A model generated the notes under the pieces. That model worked only from the letters and a program-made list of their open reading frames with translations, searched no databases and had not been told where the DNA came from. The position numbers and the translations under genes were made by a program. From Acetobacterium malicum subsp. dehalogenans DSM 11527 (lineage in GTDB: Bacteria; Bacillota; Clostridia; Eubacteriales; Eubacteriaceae), in the NCBI RefSeq assembly GCF_000472665.1, contig NZ_AXAC01000026.1:1-64000 (forward strand): a stretch of 64,000 bases of DNA, read 5' to 3'. This document shows, in pieces, positions 8,981 through 17,395 of the stretch (its first letter is position 1; each line of letters opens with the position of its first letter).

Positions 8981-10269
8981 AACAGTTAGACTATGACGTG
9001 GTCGTCATCGGCGGCGGTCCGGCCGGTATGGCGGCGGCTCTCAAAGCCAAAGAAACGGGCGCCACCGTCGCCATCATCGAACGCAACGACGAACTGGGGG
9101 GGATTCTCAATCAGTGCATTCACAGCGGTTTTGGTCTCAGTTATTTCAAGCAGGAGCTCACCGGTCCGGAATACGCCGAGCTGTTTATCAATCAGGTGGC
9201 GGCGGCCGGTATTGACGTCTATTTAAAAACCATGGTCATCGATTTGACCCCGGCGCGCCAGGTGAAAGCGATGAACGAAGACGGTATGCTGGTTCTGGCG
9301 GCCGGGGCGATTGTGCTGGCGATGGGCTGTCGTGAACGGACCCGGGGGGCCATTAAGATTCCCGGCTCAAGGCCAGCCGGAGTGCTCACCGCCGGGCTGG
9401 CCCAGCGCTATGTCAACATCGAAAACCGTAAACCAGGCGAACGAATTGTCATTCTCGGTTCCGGCGATATTGGCCTGATCATGGCCCGACGGCTGACCCT
9501 TGAAGGGATGCAGGTTTTGGGCGTTTACGAGTTGATGCCCTATGCCAACGGGCTATACCGGAACATCAAAAATTGCCTGGACGATTTTGATATCCCGCTG
9601 CATCTGTCAACCACGGTAACAAATATTATCGGCTATCCGCATCTGGAAGCAGTCGAGGTGGCTAAGGTTGATGAAAACTTGGCCGTGATTGACGAAACCC
9701 GGGAAGTGATCGACTGTGATACCCTGTTGTTGTCGATTGGTCTGATTCCCGAGAATGAGCTGTCCCAAAAATCCGGAGTCAGCCTGAATTCCCGGACCAA
9801 CGGCCCGCTGGTCGATGAAGAGCTGGCCACCGACCAACCGGGAATTTTTGCCTGCGGAAACGTTCTCCATGTCCATGATCTGGTCGATAACGTAACGCTG
9901 GAAGCCGAACAGGCGGGAACTGCTGCCGCTGTCTATGCCCTGCAGCAAAAGGCGGCGGCGGTCAGTGAAACCGGACCGGTCGTAAATAAAGCAACCGTCG
10001 CGATCGGTCCCGGAGAAAATGTCGGCTATACTGTACCGACAAAACTGACCATTCCGTCACAAAAGCCAATCCGGATTTTATTCCGGGTGCGAAGACCCTT
10101 AGATCAGGCCGAAGTCGTGGTTCAAGCCGGCACAACCATCCTATATCAGGGCAAACCCCAGGCCTTTAAGCCCAGTGTAATGGAAGCGGTGATGCTGAAC
10201 CCAGCTGGTATAAACGGTCTTAATGGTTCAGAGCAATCCATAACCGTATCCGTCCGGGAGGTGAAATAA
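8977..10269 (+). CDS. FAD/NAD(P)-dependent oxidoreductase, partner of the GlpA-like protein
   Basis: 430 residues. The N-terminal FAD motif is VVIGGGPAGMAAALKAK, followed by GGILNQCIHSGFG, which is typical of the clostridial GlpA-partner flavoproteins. The second dinucleotide-binding motif VILGSGDIGLIMARRL lies in the middle, and the second FAD motif GIFACGNVLHVHDLVDN follows. The CIHSGFG cysteine may be redox active. It overlaps both neighbours (4 and 1 bases), so the three products are probably made together as one complex that passes electrons from the GlpA-like subunit to an acceptor. The acceptor is not known. Confidence 0.85.
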   Translation: MKQLDYDVVVIGGGPAGMAAALKAKETGATVAIIERNDELGGILNQCIHSGFGLSYFKQELTGPEYAELFINQVAAAGIDVYLKTMVIDLTPARQVKAMNEDGMLVLAAGAIVLAMGCRERTRGAIKIPGSRPAGVLTAGLAQRYVNIENRKPGERIVILGSGDIGLIMARRLTLEGMQVLGVYELMPYANGLYRNIKNCLDDFDIPLHLSTTVTNIIGYPHLEAVEVAKVDENLAVIDETREVIDCDTLLLSIGLIPENELSQKSGVSLNSRTNGPLVDEELATDQPGIFACGNVLHVHDLVDNVTLEAEQAGTAAAVYALQQKAAAVSETGPVVNKATVAIGPGENVGYTVPTKLTIPSQKPIRILFRVRRPLDQAEVVVQAGTTILYQGKPQAFKPSVMEAVMLNPAGINGLNGSEQSITVSVREVK

Positions 10270-10685
10270 TGAGTCAAAAAGAAATAATAATTAACGAGCC
10301 AGATAAAACCGAAATAAATGTCTGCTGCACCACCTGTCCCAGGGAATGCATCATGACGGTTCATCTAAAAAAGGGGATTCTGGACAGTGTGGAGGGAGAA
10401 GGCTGCAAAAGAGGTAAAAAATTTGCGCAAAAAGAGATTACCACACCAGAAAGAACATTAACCAGTACGGTTATGGTAGAATGTAGAGACAAGGCTTATT
10501 TGCTGCCAGTCAAAACGGCCGCCCCGATTCCTAAAAAAGATATGGCTCTAGCCATGAATGTCATCCGCAAAACCAGGCTCATCGGGCCCTGCCTGATGGG
10601 GGATGTGGTGATCCCAAACATCTGCGGTACCGAGGTGGATGTGGTGGCCTGCCGGAGTATCAAGGAGGAAAATCATGCGTGTTAA
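10269..10685 (+). CDS. DUF1667 cysteine-rich protein of the GlpA-type complex
   Basis: 138 residues. The N-terminal cysteines CCTTCPREC, with a later EGEGCKRGKKFA, look like an iron-sulfur or zinc site. The rest, PVKTAAPIPKKDMALAMNVI, is the DUF1667 signature. DUF1667 genes nearly always follow the two flavoprotein genes seen here, so it is probably the third, small electron-transfer subunit. The start overlaps the previous stop (TAATG) and its 3' end overlaps the aldolase gene by 11 bases. Confidence 0.85.
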   Translation: MSQKEIIINEPDKTEINVCCTTCPRECIMTVHLKKGILDSVEGEGCKRGKKFAQKEITTPERTLTSTVMVECRDKAYLLPVKTAAPIPKKDMALAMNVIRKTRLIGPCLMGDVVIPNICGTEVDVVACRSIKEENHAC

Positions 10686-11535
10686 TCTGACAACGATTTT
10701 AAAGCGGGCTCAGGCTGATGGAAAAGGGGTGGGGGCCTTTAACACCCCCAATCTGGAAAGCGTCCAGGCGGTGATCGCAGCGGCCGAAGCTCTGAACCAG
10801 CCAGTGATCATCATGCATGCGCAGATCCATGAAAGTCTTGTTCCGCTGGAAGTCATCGGCCCGGTGATGATTCGGCTGGCCGATCAGGCCCGGGTCGCGG
10901 TCTGCGCCCATCTTGATCATGGCGAAGACCTGGGCTATCTGCTTCACGCCATGAAAATGGGTTTCACCTCGGTGATGTATGACGGTTCCCGTCTGCCCTA
11001 CGCGGAAAATCTGACCAACACCCGGGAAATTGTCCGGGTGGCTCATTATCTGGGTGTCTCGGTGGAAGCCGAGCTGGGCCGGGTGCTGCGGCCGGAAGGC
11101 GGCGGTGTCCCCGATCCCGAGGAAAAAGATCTGACCCCGGCAGCATGCTACACCGATCCCGAAACGGCCAAAGCTTTCGTGGCGGCGACCGGGGTGGATG
11201 CCCTGGCGATTGCCTTTGGCACCGCTCATGGCGTTTACGAGGCTGAACCCTGTCTCGATTTTGAGCGGATCGCCGCGATTCATCAGCGGGTCGCAGTCCC
11301 GCTGGTGATGCACGGCGGTTCCGGGGTCAGTGCTGCTGACTTCCGCAAAGCAATCGGGGCCGGGATTACGAAAATCAATTATTTTACCTATATGTCGCTG
11401 GCTGGGGGGCTGGCCGTCAAAGCCTATTATGATCAGAACCCCGGCCGGGATCTGCGCTTCGATGAAATCGCCGAGATCGGCCGGGTGGCGATGCAAGCTG
11501 ATGTGGAACAGGCCATCAAGGTCTTCCGGGGCTAA
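10675..11535 (+). CDS. Class II (zinc) ketose-bisphosphate aldolase
   Basis: 286 residues from ATG 10675, which has AGGAGG just upstream; a longer frame from 10639 has no such site. Motifs are AHLDHGED (catalytic Asp and zinc His), SVMYDGSRLPY, VEAELGRV, AFGTAHGVY, VMHGGSG and KINYFT, as in FbaA/GatY/KbaY enzymes. It cleaves a ketose 1-phosphate or 1,6-bisphosphate to dihydroxyacetone phosphate and an aldehyde. As last gene of the operon it probably feeds the kinase/dehydrogenase product into glycolysis. Which sugar phosphate it prefers cannot be told. Confidence 0.87.
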   Translation: MRVNLTTILKRAQADGKGVGAFNTPNLESVQAVIAAAEALNQPVIIMHAQIHESLVPLEVIGPVMIRLADQARVAVCAHLDHGEDLGYLLHAMKMGFTSVMYDGSRLPYAENLTNTREIVRVAHYLGVSVEAELGRVLRPEGGGVPDPEEKDLTPAACYTDPETAKAFVAATGVDALAIAFGTAHGVYEAEPCLDFERIAAIHQRVAVPLVMHGGSGVSAADFRKAIGAGITKINYFTYMSLAGGLAVKAYYDQNPGRDLRFDEIAEIGRVAMQADVEQAIKVFRG

Positions 11536-11583
11536 GAAATATCTGCTTTTTATTTTGGTAAACAAAGTAAATGGAAATAATTG

Positions 11584-11610
11584 ATCGGTACGGTAGTTTA
11601 TCGACAACCT
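11584..11610 (+). repeat. Palindromic element end, copy E4
   Basis: TCGGTACGGTAGTTTATCGA then CAACCT. It is identical or nearly so to the outer end of copies E2 and E3 read on their other strand. It sits between the aldolase stop and its terminator, as E2 and E3 do for their genes. Confidence 0.7.
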
Positions 11611-11611
11611 C

Positions 11612-11642
11612 AACCATCGGCAATGCCGATGGTTTTAATTTT
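11612..11642 (+). terminator. Terminator of the polyol operon
   Basis: AACCATCGGC at 11612-11621 pairs with GCCGATGGTT at 11625-11634, then TTAATTTT. Confidence 0.8.
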
Positions 11643-11643
11643 G

Positions 11644-11686
11644 CCAAAAATAAAAGACCAACCTGAAATGAGTTCTCAGGTTGGTC
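11644..11686 (-). terminator. Terminator of the surface-protein gene
   Basis: Read on the minus strand, GACCAACCTGA pairs with the inverse around ACTCATT and is followed by TTTTATTTTT. It lies about 70 bases past the stop codon of the gene at 11758-12966. Confidence 0.8.
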
Positions 11687-11757
11687 AAAGAAGAAAAGCT
11701 ATATCATCAAAATTGCTTTTGCCAGATATCTTGATTCAGATTATATGATTAAATCAA

Positions 11758-12966
11758 TTAAATAACCGGTTCGAGTTCCGGTACGACGGGGTCGGGAGTC
11801 AGTTCAATAACCGGGGTTTCAGTAACAGGATCGGTCGTGCCACCATCAACTGGCGTTTCGGTGACAGGATCGGTGGTGCCATCGTCAACTGGCGTTTCGG
11901 TGACCGGATCAGTGGTGCCGTCATCAACTGGCGTTTCAATGACAGGATCAGTGGTGCCATCATCAACCGGCGTTTCGGTGGCCGGGTCGGTGGTTTCGTC
12001 AACCGGAACATCGACATCGATGATTTCATTGTCGCTGTCATAGGATACATCCAGATTCAGAATTTCAGCCAGCAGATCCAGAGGAATGAAGGTGCGGCCG
12101 CAGGTTACCTGGACCCGATCGGTGATGTCCACTGAGGTGCCATCGATAGTGGCGGTGACGCCAGCAGCGGTGATTTCGATCACGGCAGTGTCTTTGGTGA
12201 TGGTCAGCGTTTTGGTTTCTTCATTAAAGACCACTTCGGCTTCCAGTTTTTCGGTGATAGCCTTAACTGGAACCATAATGTCGCCGCCTTTGATGTAAAC
12301 CGGTGCATCAAATTTAATCAGCTGATTGTTAATGGTAACACTACCGGCATCCAGGGCTTTGGCGTCTTCGATCATCTTTTCAATCAGGGCCGAAACACTT
12401 TCAAACTGAGCCAGTTCGTCATCGGTATACATGGTTTTTACCACCATATAGCGTTGGTTGATGATCTGTTTGATTTGTGACTGGAGTCCGGCCAGCTCGG
12501 TTTTGAGACTGTCCAGCTCGGCTTGCAGCGCTGCTGCACCGGCAGTGTCGCCAGCCGCCAGGAGGGCTGCCATTTCGGCTTCCAGGGTGACTTTTTCTTC
12601 AGCTAGAACGCTCTTCTGTTGGGTCAGTTCTTTTTTCTGTTCGTTCAGTTCCTGCTTGAAGACCTGTTGCGGTTTGGCCGGTTTTTTCCCGGGTTTGCTT
12701 ACTTCTGGGGTGGGCACTGCTTCGGTGGTCCCATCTTCAATGGGCTCGGTAACCGGTGCCGTAACGGTCGGCTCAGTGCTGTCGGGAATGCCGGTTTCAA
12801 CCGGGACGACCACCGGTTCAGGAACCGGAGCAGGGGCGACAATGATATCCTTTTTAGGGGAGGCGTTACCATTGCTTTTGTCTGAATTCTTTGGCGCAGC
12901 CAAAGCAGTTGCTGGTGCGGAAAGCGCCAGCGCCAGGACCAAAACGAGAATTAATCTTTTTTTCAT
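11758..12966 (-). CDS. Secreted protein with copper amine oxidase N-terminal-type domain and C-terminal repeats
   Basis: 402 residues from the ATG at 12966, which has AAAGGAG upstream; the frame continues upstream to 13224 but that part is the riboswitch leader. Residues 1-24 are a signal peptide ending ALAAP. A Pro-rich linker follows (about 25-95), then a Glu/Gln/Lys-rich coiled coil (about 100-170). A Cu_amine_oxidN1 domain spans about 210-310, with MVPVKAITEKL and FIPLDLLAEIL halves; in Clostridia this domain usually serves in surface proteins without oxidase activity. The tail has about five ETPVDDGTTDPVT 13-residue repeats. It should be exported and may be an adhesin-like or matrix protein. 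A c-di-GMP riboswitch precedes it. Confidence 0.85.
   Translation of the reverse strand: MKKRLILVLVLALALSAPATALAAPKNSDKSNGNASPKKDIIVAPAPVPEPVVVPVETGIPDSTEPTVTAPVTEPIEDGTTEAVPTPEVSKPGKKPAKPQQVFKQELNEQKKELTQQKSVLAEEKVTLEAEMAALLAAGDTAGAAALQAELDSLKTELAGLQSQIKQIINQRYMVVKTMYTDDELAQFESVSALIEKMIEDAKALDAGSVTINNQLIKFDAPVYIKGGDIMVPVKAITEKLEAEVVFNEETKTLTITKDTAVIEITAAGVTATIDGTSVDITDRVQVTCGRTFIPLDLLAEILNLDVSYDSDNEIIDVDVPVDETTDPATETPVDDGTTDPVIETPVDDGTTDPVTETPVDDGTTDPVTETPVDGGTTDPVTETPVIELTPDPVVPELEPVI
11809..12000 (-). repeat. 39-bp tandem repeats in the surface-protein gene
   Basis: About five in-frame copies of a 39-bp unit, each containing the AACTGGCGTTTCGGTGAC core, encode ETPVDDGTTDPVT. Copies start about 39 bases apart (11848, 11887, 11926 and so on) and differ by few bases, so copy number can vary without shifting frame. 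Confidence 0.85.
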
Positions 12967-12993
12967 AAAAAGACTCCTTTCTTGCTGATCTCC

Positions 12994-13027
12994 ATAAAAA
13001 AACTGTATGCCTAAAAAGGCATACAGT
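12994..13027 (-). terminator. Riboswitch expression-platform terminator
   Basis: On the minus strand ACTGTATGCC-TTTTT-GGCATACAGT is followed by TTTTTTT. It is directly downstream of the c-di-GMP aptamer and upstream of the gene's RBS, so it is the switch's on/off element. Confidence 0.88.
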
Positions 13028-13035
13028 ATCATCAA

Positions 13036-13126
13036 CTGCGCCCTCTTCGGCAACCCGGCTGTCGTAGCAATATGCCTTAGACCCGTGGCTTTGCGTCCCT
13101 GACTTTCATCAGGTTTGCTATTATCG
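13036..13126 (-). promoter_or_regulatory. Cyclic-di-GMP-I (GEMM) riboswitch aptamer
   Basis: Read on the minus strand the class I hallmarks appear in order: TAGCAAACC, the GAAA tetraloop inside CCTGATGAAAGTCAGG, GGGACGCAAAGCC, GGGTCTAAGG, then ACGACAGCCGGGTTGCC. The A-rich pocket GCAAAGC and the receptor for the tetraloop are both visible. It is followed by a terminator and then the surface-protein gene at 11758-12966. C-di-GMP binding is established for this RNA class; whether ligand turns this copy on or off is not certain from sequence. Confidence 0.95.
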
Positions 13127-13418
13127 GAGATGTTATTGTTTACATTGTAAATCAGATGGCGACTGATTGCAAGGGAAAATTCAAGTTTTTGAATATTGGT
13201 CAATGATGGATCGGTTTTTTCCAAAACAGTTGATATGCAGTTAATTCAGGTCAGCGATACTTAAAGAAAACTGAAAACAAGGGGCCCTACTTTAACATCA
13301 GGTGTTTGACACCGGTTTGACACAGTTCTGGATTATGATGAGATCAGAAATAAAAAAGACGTAACGAAGCGAGCAACCGTTTCGCAGACGCCTGAAAAAT
13401 CATAAGGAGATGTGTAAA

Positions 13419-13925
13419 ATGAAACGTTTATCAAAATTACTGACCGTGCTGCTGTTGGCTTTCACCCTGGTGGGTTCCATGGGTGCTGTGATGGCTGAAG
13501 AGCCAGGCTATGGTTCCGCCGGAGCGCTGGCTGATGATAACCTGACCCTGGCGGAAATGCTGACCTATGCGATTCAGGATGAATATGCTGCTGAAGCCGA
13601 ATATACTAAAATCATTGAAACTTACGGTTTAGTACGACCTTACACCAATATTGTCAAGGCTGAAACCAAACACATTGCCGCCCTGGTTCCTTTATTTGAA
13701 GCCAACGGCTTTGCGGTTCCAGTCAATGACGCCACCAGCCGGGTTGTGTTGCCGGGAACCCTGAAAGAAAGTTATGTCATCGGCGTTCAGGCTGAGATCA
13801 TGAACATTGATATGTACAATCGTTTTCTTGACCAGGAATTACCTGACTCTGTTCGGATCGTCTTTGAATCCCTGAAAAAAGCATCCGAAAGCCATTTGCT
13901 GGCCTTTCAGCGAAAAGTAAAATAG
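13419..13925 (+). CDS. Exported DUF2202 ferritin-like protein
   Basis: 168 residues starting at ATG 13419, nine bases after AAGGAG; the ATG at 13410 is too close to that site. A signal peptide ends near VMAEEP at about residue 24. The mature part is a ferritin-like helical bundle of the DUF2202 family. Its helices carry metal-ligand-type residues, such as DEYAAEAEYTKI, KAETKHIAAL, QAEIMNIDMYNR and SESHLLAFQ (ExxH-type pairs). It should act outside the membrane; the function of DUF2202 is not established. A bidirectional terminator follows. Confidence 0.82.
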   Translation: MKRLSKLLTVLLLAFTLVGSMGAVMAEEPGYGSAGALADDNLTLAEMLTYAIQDEYAAEAEYTKIIETYGLVRPYTNIVKAETKHIAALVPLFEANGFAVPVNDATSRVVLPGTLKESYVIGVQAEIMNIDMYNRFLDQELPDSVRIVFESLKKASESHLLAFQRKVK

Positions 13926-13973
13926 TCAGCCCGTATCTTTCGACTGACTGAGAAAACTAAATAAGAACTGAAT

Positions 13974-14012
13974 CAAAAAGAACGAAAGGTTGCTGACCTT
14001 TCGCTCTTTTTT
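13974..14012. terminator. Bidirectional terminator between convergent genes
   Basis: AAAAAGAACGAAAGGT-TGCTG-ACCTTTCGCTCTTTTTT works on both strands. It lies between the DUF2202 gene and the convergent diguanylate cyclase gene. Confidence 0.85.
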
Positions 14013-14028
14013 GGTTCTTGGGCATCGC

Positions 14029-16053
14029 TTACTTTTCCTTGCGCAGAATCGTGTTGCGGCCGGATTTTTTAGCCTGGTAAAGGAGGCGGTCGGCGGTTTC
14101 AATCAGTTCACTGATGCTGCTGTGATCCCATTGGGCGATGCCACCACTGATGGTCAGGTCAATAGTGGCGTGATAGAAGCGGGTATCTTTAATTTTGGTC
14201 CGGATCCGCTCGGCAATCCGGTAACCCTCGTCGAGGGTGGTGTCCGGCATCACAATCAGAAATTCTTCGCCGCCATAACGTCCCAGAAAATCAGTCTTGC
14301 GTAGATTATCCATCATGATCCGCACGGTTTCTATCAGTACCTCATCCCCAGCCTGATGGCCGAAGCGATCGTTGACAGATTTGAAATGATCCAGATCAAT
14401 CATAATCACGGTGAAGGTGGCATAAAGTAAGGGGGTATTGACGTGGATGTCCTCGAGAATGCTGAAGATACAGCCCCGATTGCAGGCTCCAGTGAGGGCA
14501 TCGGTATTGGATTGTTCCAACAAAATCGACTCCTGCCTTTTCAAGTTGAGATTGGACTCCTCCAGTTTTTTAAGAATCTGTTTGGTTTTGCTGATGTCCT
14601 TGGCATTTAAGATATAGCCACTGACATCTTCATTCTCGCCCCAAAATGCTGAGATTGAGGCAATTACACTGGTTTTCTGGCCATCGGCCTTGATCATGGT
14701 TCCTTCCAGGTGTTCCAGATGGAGGTTATCCGTCAGTTGGGCCTGGATCTCGTTTTGATAGAAACTGCGGTCAAAGAGGATTGCAACCGGCTGTCCAATG
14801 ATATCGTCGCAGGGTTTTCCCAAAAAAAGCCGGGTATATTTGTTGATCCGGCTGATCTTCAGATCCTGGTCCATTATGATCAGGATATCGCCCACCGAAT
14901 CGATGACGTTCTCCAGATACTTTTTAGTCACCAGGGTAGACTTCAGCGTTTGGGACAGATCGTTGAAGGATTGCGCCAACTGGCCCATCTCGTTAGTGCC
15001 AGTGACGGGCATCTCAAAATCGAGTTTTTCACCGGTAACGGTTTTGATTCGGTTGGTCAGTCGGATCAGCGGTTCGGTCAGGGTTCGGGTTACCAGAAAA
15101 TAAATCAGCAACAGGCTGAATACGGTGTAGACCATAAAGACCAGCATTGTGGAGATCCGGGTGCCGTTGATCTGGCGGATGATTGCGTCGTAATTGTAGG
15201 TGATCGCAATGACCTTCTGAGAGTCGTTCATACCGCCGGGAAAGGTGTTGACGTAAATATATTCCTGATTGATGAGCCCATCGTTACCAAAGATCGCGTG
15301 GTCGACACCCCTGCTGATGACCATGTCGATGATGTCGATGGTATCTCCATCGGTTTCCGTCGCGTCGCGGCCGAGGATGACGTGGTGTCTGTCATAAACT
15401 TTAATCCCGGCAATAAAGGGATTGTTTTGCCGGGCGGCTGTTTCCAAATCGGCGTAGTTGAGTTGGGTGACGTACTGGGACAAAGCCCCCGGAGAGATAC
15501 CCACTTCCAATACATAGCGATGGTCCACCGTGGGGATATAGCCCCATTTGCGGAGCTCCCCGGTTTTCAGGTCAGTGGTGACATGGGAGATTTCCGGATC
15601 ATGGCCCAGCCGCAGCTCGGTAAGGGTCTGGTAAAAATCCGGCACGGTTTTAAAATCAATACCCAGAGCCGTGGCGAAGGTAGTACCGATGATGACCCCG
15701 TTTTCATCAATGATATAAAGATCCAGATGACCCTGGAATGATTGCTTGATGGCTGCCAGATCAATGGCTGAGACATCACCGCCACTGGCTTCGTATGCGG
15801 CATTAAATTGCTGCAGGCTCTCGGCCATCATGTCATCATAGTAAGTGGATACCAGCTCATAGCTTTTTTCGGTATTGATGATGGTATCGATGATGTTGAT
15901 CCGGGACTGGTTGACGGCCAGCTGGCTATTGGTCAAGATGCCATTTCGGATGCTATTGTAATTGATCACCGCAAAAAGAAAATAAATAGGCATGATGATA
16001 CAAACAAGTAAAATCATCACCGAGTATTTGATGGAAAGATTGCTGAATTTCAT
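14029..16053 (-). CDS. Membrane sensor diguanylate cyclase (extracellular sensor, HAMP, PAS, GGDEF)
   Basis: 674 residues; RBS GGAAAGGAAGG before ATG. Membrane segment 1 is at about 12-32, an extracellular sensor region at about 33-300, and membrane segment 2 (STMLVFMVYTVFSLLLIYFL) follows. Then come HAMP, PAS (NVIDSVGDILIIMDQD) and a C-terminal GGDEF domain. The active site is GGEEF and the start motif is TDALTGACNRG. The inhibitory I-site RKTD is present five residues before GGEEF. It makes c-di-GMP from two GTP, with likely product feedback. It lies about 1 kb from the c-di-GMP riboswitch, so signal synthesis and a responsive gene are close neighbours. The input ligand is unknown. Confidence 0.93.
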   Translation of the reverse strand: MKFSNLSIKYSVMILLVCIIMPIYFLFAVINYNSIRNGILTNSQLAVNQSRINIIDTIINTEKSYELVSTYYDDMMAESLQQFNAAYEASGGDVSAIDLAAIKQSFQGHLDLYIIDENGVIIGTTFATALGIDFKTVPDFYQTLTELRLGHDPEISHVTTDLKTGELRKWGYIPTVDHRYVLEVGISPGALSQYVTQLNYADLETAARQNNPFIAGIKVYDRHHVILGRDATETDGDTIDIIDMVISRGVDHAIFGNDGLINQEYIYVNTFPGGMNDSQKVIAITYNYDAIIRQINGTRISTMLVFMVYTVFSLLLIYFLVTRTLTEPLIRLTNRIKTVTGEKLDFEMPVTGTNEMGQLAQSFNDLSQTLKSTLVTKKYLENVIDSVGDILIIMDQDLKISRINKYTRLFLGKPCDDIIGQPVAILFDRSFYQNEIQAQLTDNLHLEHLEGTMIKADGQKTSVIASISAFWGENEDVSGYILNAKDISKTKQILKKLEESNLNLKRQESILLEQSNTDALTGACNRGCIFSILEDIHVNTPLLYATFTVIMIDLDHFKSVNDRFGHQAGDEVLIETVRIMMDNLRKTDFLGRYGGEEFLIVMPDTTLDEGYRIAERIRTKIKDTRFYHATIDLTISGGIAQWDHSSISELIETADRLLYQAKKSGRNTILRKEK

Positions 16054-16173
16054 GGTAACCTTCCTTTCCGGTTGTGTGCAGATTTTAAAAGAGCCGGTTG
16101 AGCAGATAGCATGACAGGCTTTTCCAACGATTATAAAAGAATTATAACATAGATACCCATTTTAGGAGTGATT

Positions 16174-16233
16174 ATGAAAGTAAATGACAAAATAGTGCTG
16201 GAAGATAAATGGGATCAGAAGAATTACCAATAG
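16174..16233 (+). CDS. Possible 19-residue small ORF
   Basis: ATG at 16174 is preceded by TTTAGGAG at good spacing. It encodes MKVNDKIVLEDKWDQKNYQ and then stops. A GC-rich hairpin (CGGCGGCGCC...GCAGCCGCGG) ending in CTTTT follows at about 16247-16275. It may be a real small protein, or the start of a lost gene. There is no similarity I recognise. Confidence 0.3.
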   Translation: MKVNDKIVLEDKWDQKNYQ

Positions 16234-16308
16234 CAGCATAAAAAAACCGGCGGCGCCTAGGCAGCCGCGGCTTTTACAGAGGGGAAACTGAAAATAGCGG
16301 AGTTGCAA

Positions 16309-16998
16309 TTATAAGGAAATTCGATTAAATTTCTCGATGGGAGCTGACAAATTTTGACATTTCTTTTTATAGGGCGAATGCTTGAGATTAAATTCCGTGG
16401 CCAGAATCAAGGTATCCAGTTCTTCTACGCAGGCAATTGATCCGTCATGATACTTCAGTGACTGGTACAGATTATTGCCGACCAGACAGTCAGATAGAGC
16501 CCGATGAGCGTTGGTATTCTGAATGGCACATTTTTCACACAGGGAGGTCAGTTGATGATTGAGTACTGATCGCTGCCGTTCTCTGAACAGCTCACGGATA
16601 TCAATAAAATCATTGGTCAGATCATGGCCGATATTGCTTTTACAGTGATCATACAAAAAATTCACATCCGAATTAACCTTGTGGCCGATTAAAATATTGT
16701 CGCCGATAAAAGAAACGAAAGCATCCAACACCTCACTTATCGGACTGGCATCAGCGAGCATGTGATTGGTGATACCGGTCAGATTGGTAATATAAGAACT
16801 GATCGGGTTTTTGGGTTTGATCAGCATCTGAAAGACAGAGGCGATTTTATTGTTACGGACCTTGACGGCACCGATCTCAATGATTTCGCAGTTTCGGGGA
16901 CTGAATCCGGTAGTTTCGATATCGATAATGACGTAATTATCCGGGAATTCAATTAGGCTATTGCCCTTTTTTTCTCTAAGTGTTCCATATTTATTCAT
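16309..16998 (-). CDS. DnaQ-like 3'-5' exonuclease
   Basis: 229 residues; RBS AGGAGAAG before ATG. It is a DEDDh exonuclease: Exo I is VIIDIETTGFSPRN, Exo II is ILIGHKVNSDVNFLYDHC and Exo III is HRALSDCLVGNNLYQSL. These give the D, E, D, H, D metal-binding set. The closest type is the epsilon/PolC-proofreading family as a stand-alone protein. It may act in repair or nucleic-acid turnover in the cytoplasm. The 30-residue C-terminal tail is not conserved. No operon partner. Confidence 0.87.
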   Translation of the reverse strand: MNKYGTLREKKGNSLIEFPDNYVIIDIETTGFSPRNCEIIEIGAVKVRNNKIASVFQMLIKPKNPISSYITNLTGITNHMLADASPISEVLDAFVSFIGDNILIGHKVNSDVNFLYDHCKSNIGHDLTNDFIDIRELFRERQRSVLNHQLTSLCEKCAIQNTNAHRALSDCLVGNNLYQSLKYHDGSIACVEELDTLILATEFNLKHSPYKKKCQNLSAPIEKFNRISL

Positions 16999-17116
16999 TG
17001 ACTTCTCCTAACAAGTTACTCTCTTTTTGCAGATGGTTATTGTTAATTGACACTGCGTTATATTTATAACCAATTCCCTGGCGATTATTCATACCAACTC
17101 AGGAAAATGATAAAAA

Positions 17117-17152
17117 TTAAAAAAACTCAATTCTGTCAGTACAGAATTGAGT
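17117..17152 (-). terminator. Terminator of the DUF3089 lipoprotein gene
   Basis: ACTCAATTCTG-tcagta-CAGAATTGAGT with an A-rich run before it, which is a T-run on the minus strand. It lies beyond the palindromic element E2 as read from the gene. Confidence 0.75.
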
Positions 17153-17170
17153 AAGGTTATCGATAAACTA

Positions 17171-17361
17171 CCGTACCGACCAATTGTTAATCTGTTGTTC
17201 GCCGCGCCATGCGAAATCCGCATTGCTCCTTTCGCATTGGTCGCGGGCAACGAGCCAACTACAAGCAAGCTTGCGATTGGCTCGTTGCCTTCGCGAAGAA
17301 TCGGACAGGCGATGCCATGTCCGCTCCGATGCGTACAACATGATGTAACAATTGTCGGTAC
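17171..17361. repeat. Palindromic intergenic element, copy E2 (long form)
   Basis: Outer ends CCGTACCGACCAATTGTTAA and ACATGATGTAACAATTGTCG then GTAC match E1. The centre is about 90 bases longer. It carries extra hairpins, including GGCAACGAGCCAA paired with TTGGCTCGTTGCC and CGGACAGGCG-ATGCC-ATGTCCG. It lies between the stop codon of the DUF3089 gene and that gene's terminator. Confidence 0.82.
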
Positions 17362-17395
17362 TGCTGTAACTTTTTAAGATTTACGTAACAATGAC

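Noticed and set aside
10699-11613. 304-residue open frame on the minus strand
   Set aside because: Antisense to the class II aldolase, whose motifs are all clear; composition is His/Asp/Gly-rich as expected of a shadow frame.
11809-12000. Tandem repeats as a CRISPR array
   Set aside because: The units are contiguous, in frame and coding; there are no spacers and no cas genes.
12967-13224. N-terminal 86-residue extension of the surface protein
   Set aside because: This segment is the riboswitch aptamer and terminator; the signal peptide begins at the ATG at 12966 with its own ribosome site.
14710-15741. 343-residue open frame on the plus strand
   Set aside because: It lies inside the diguanylate cyclase gene on the other strand, has no family features and no ribosome site; it is a shadow of that gene's codon bias.
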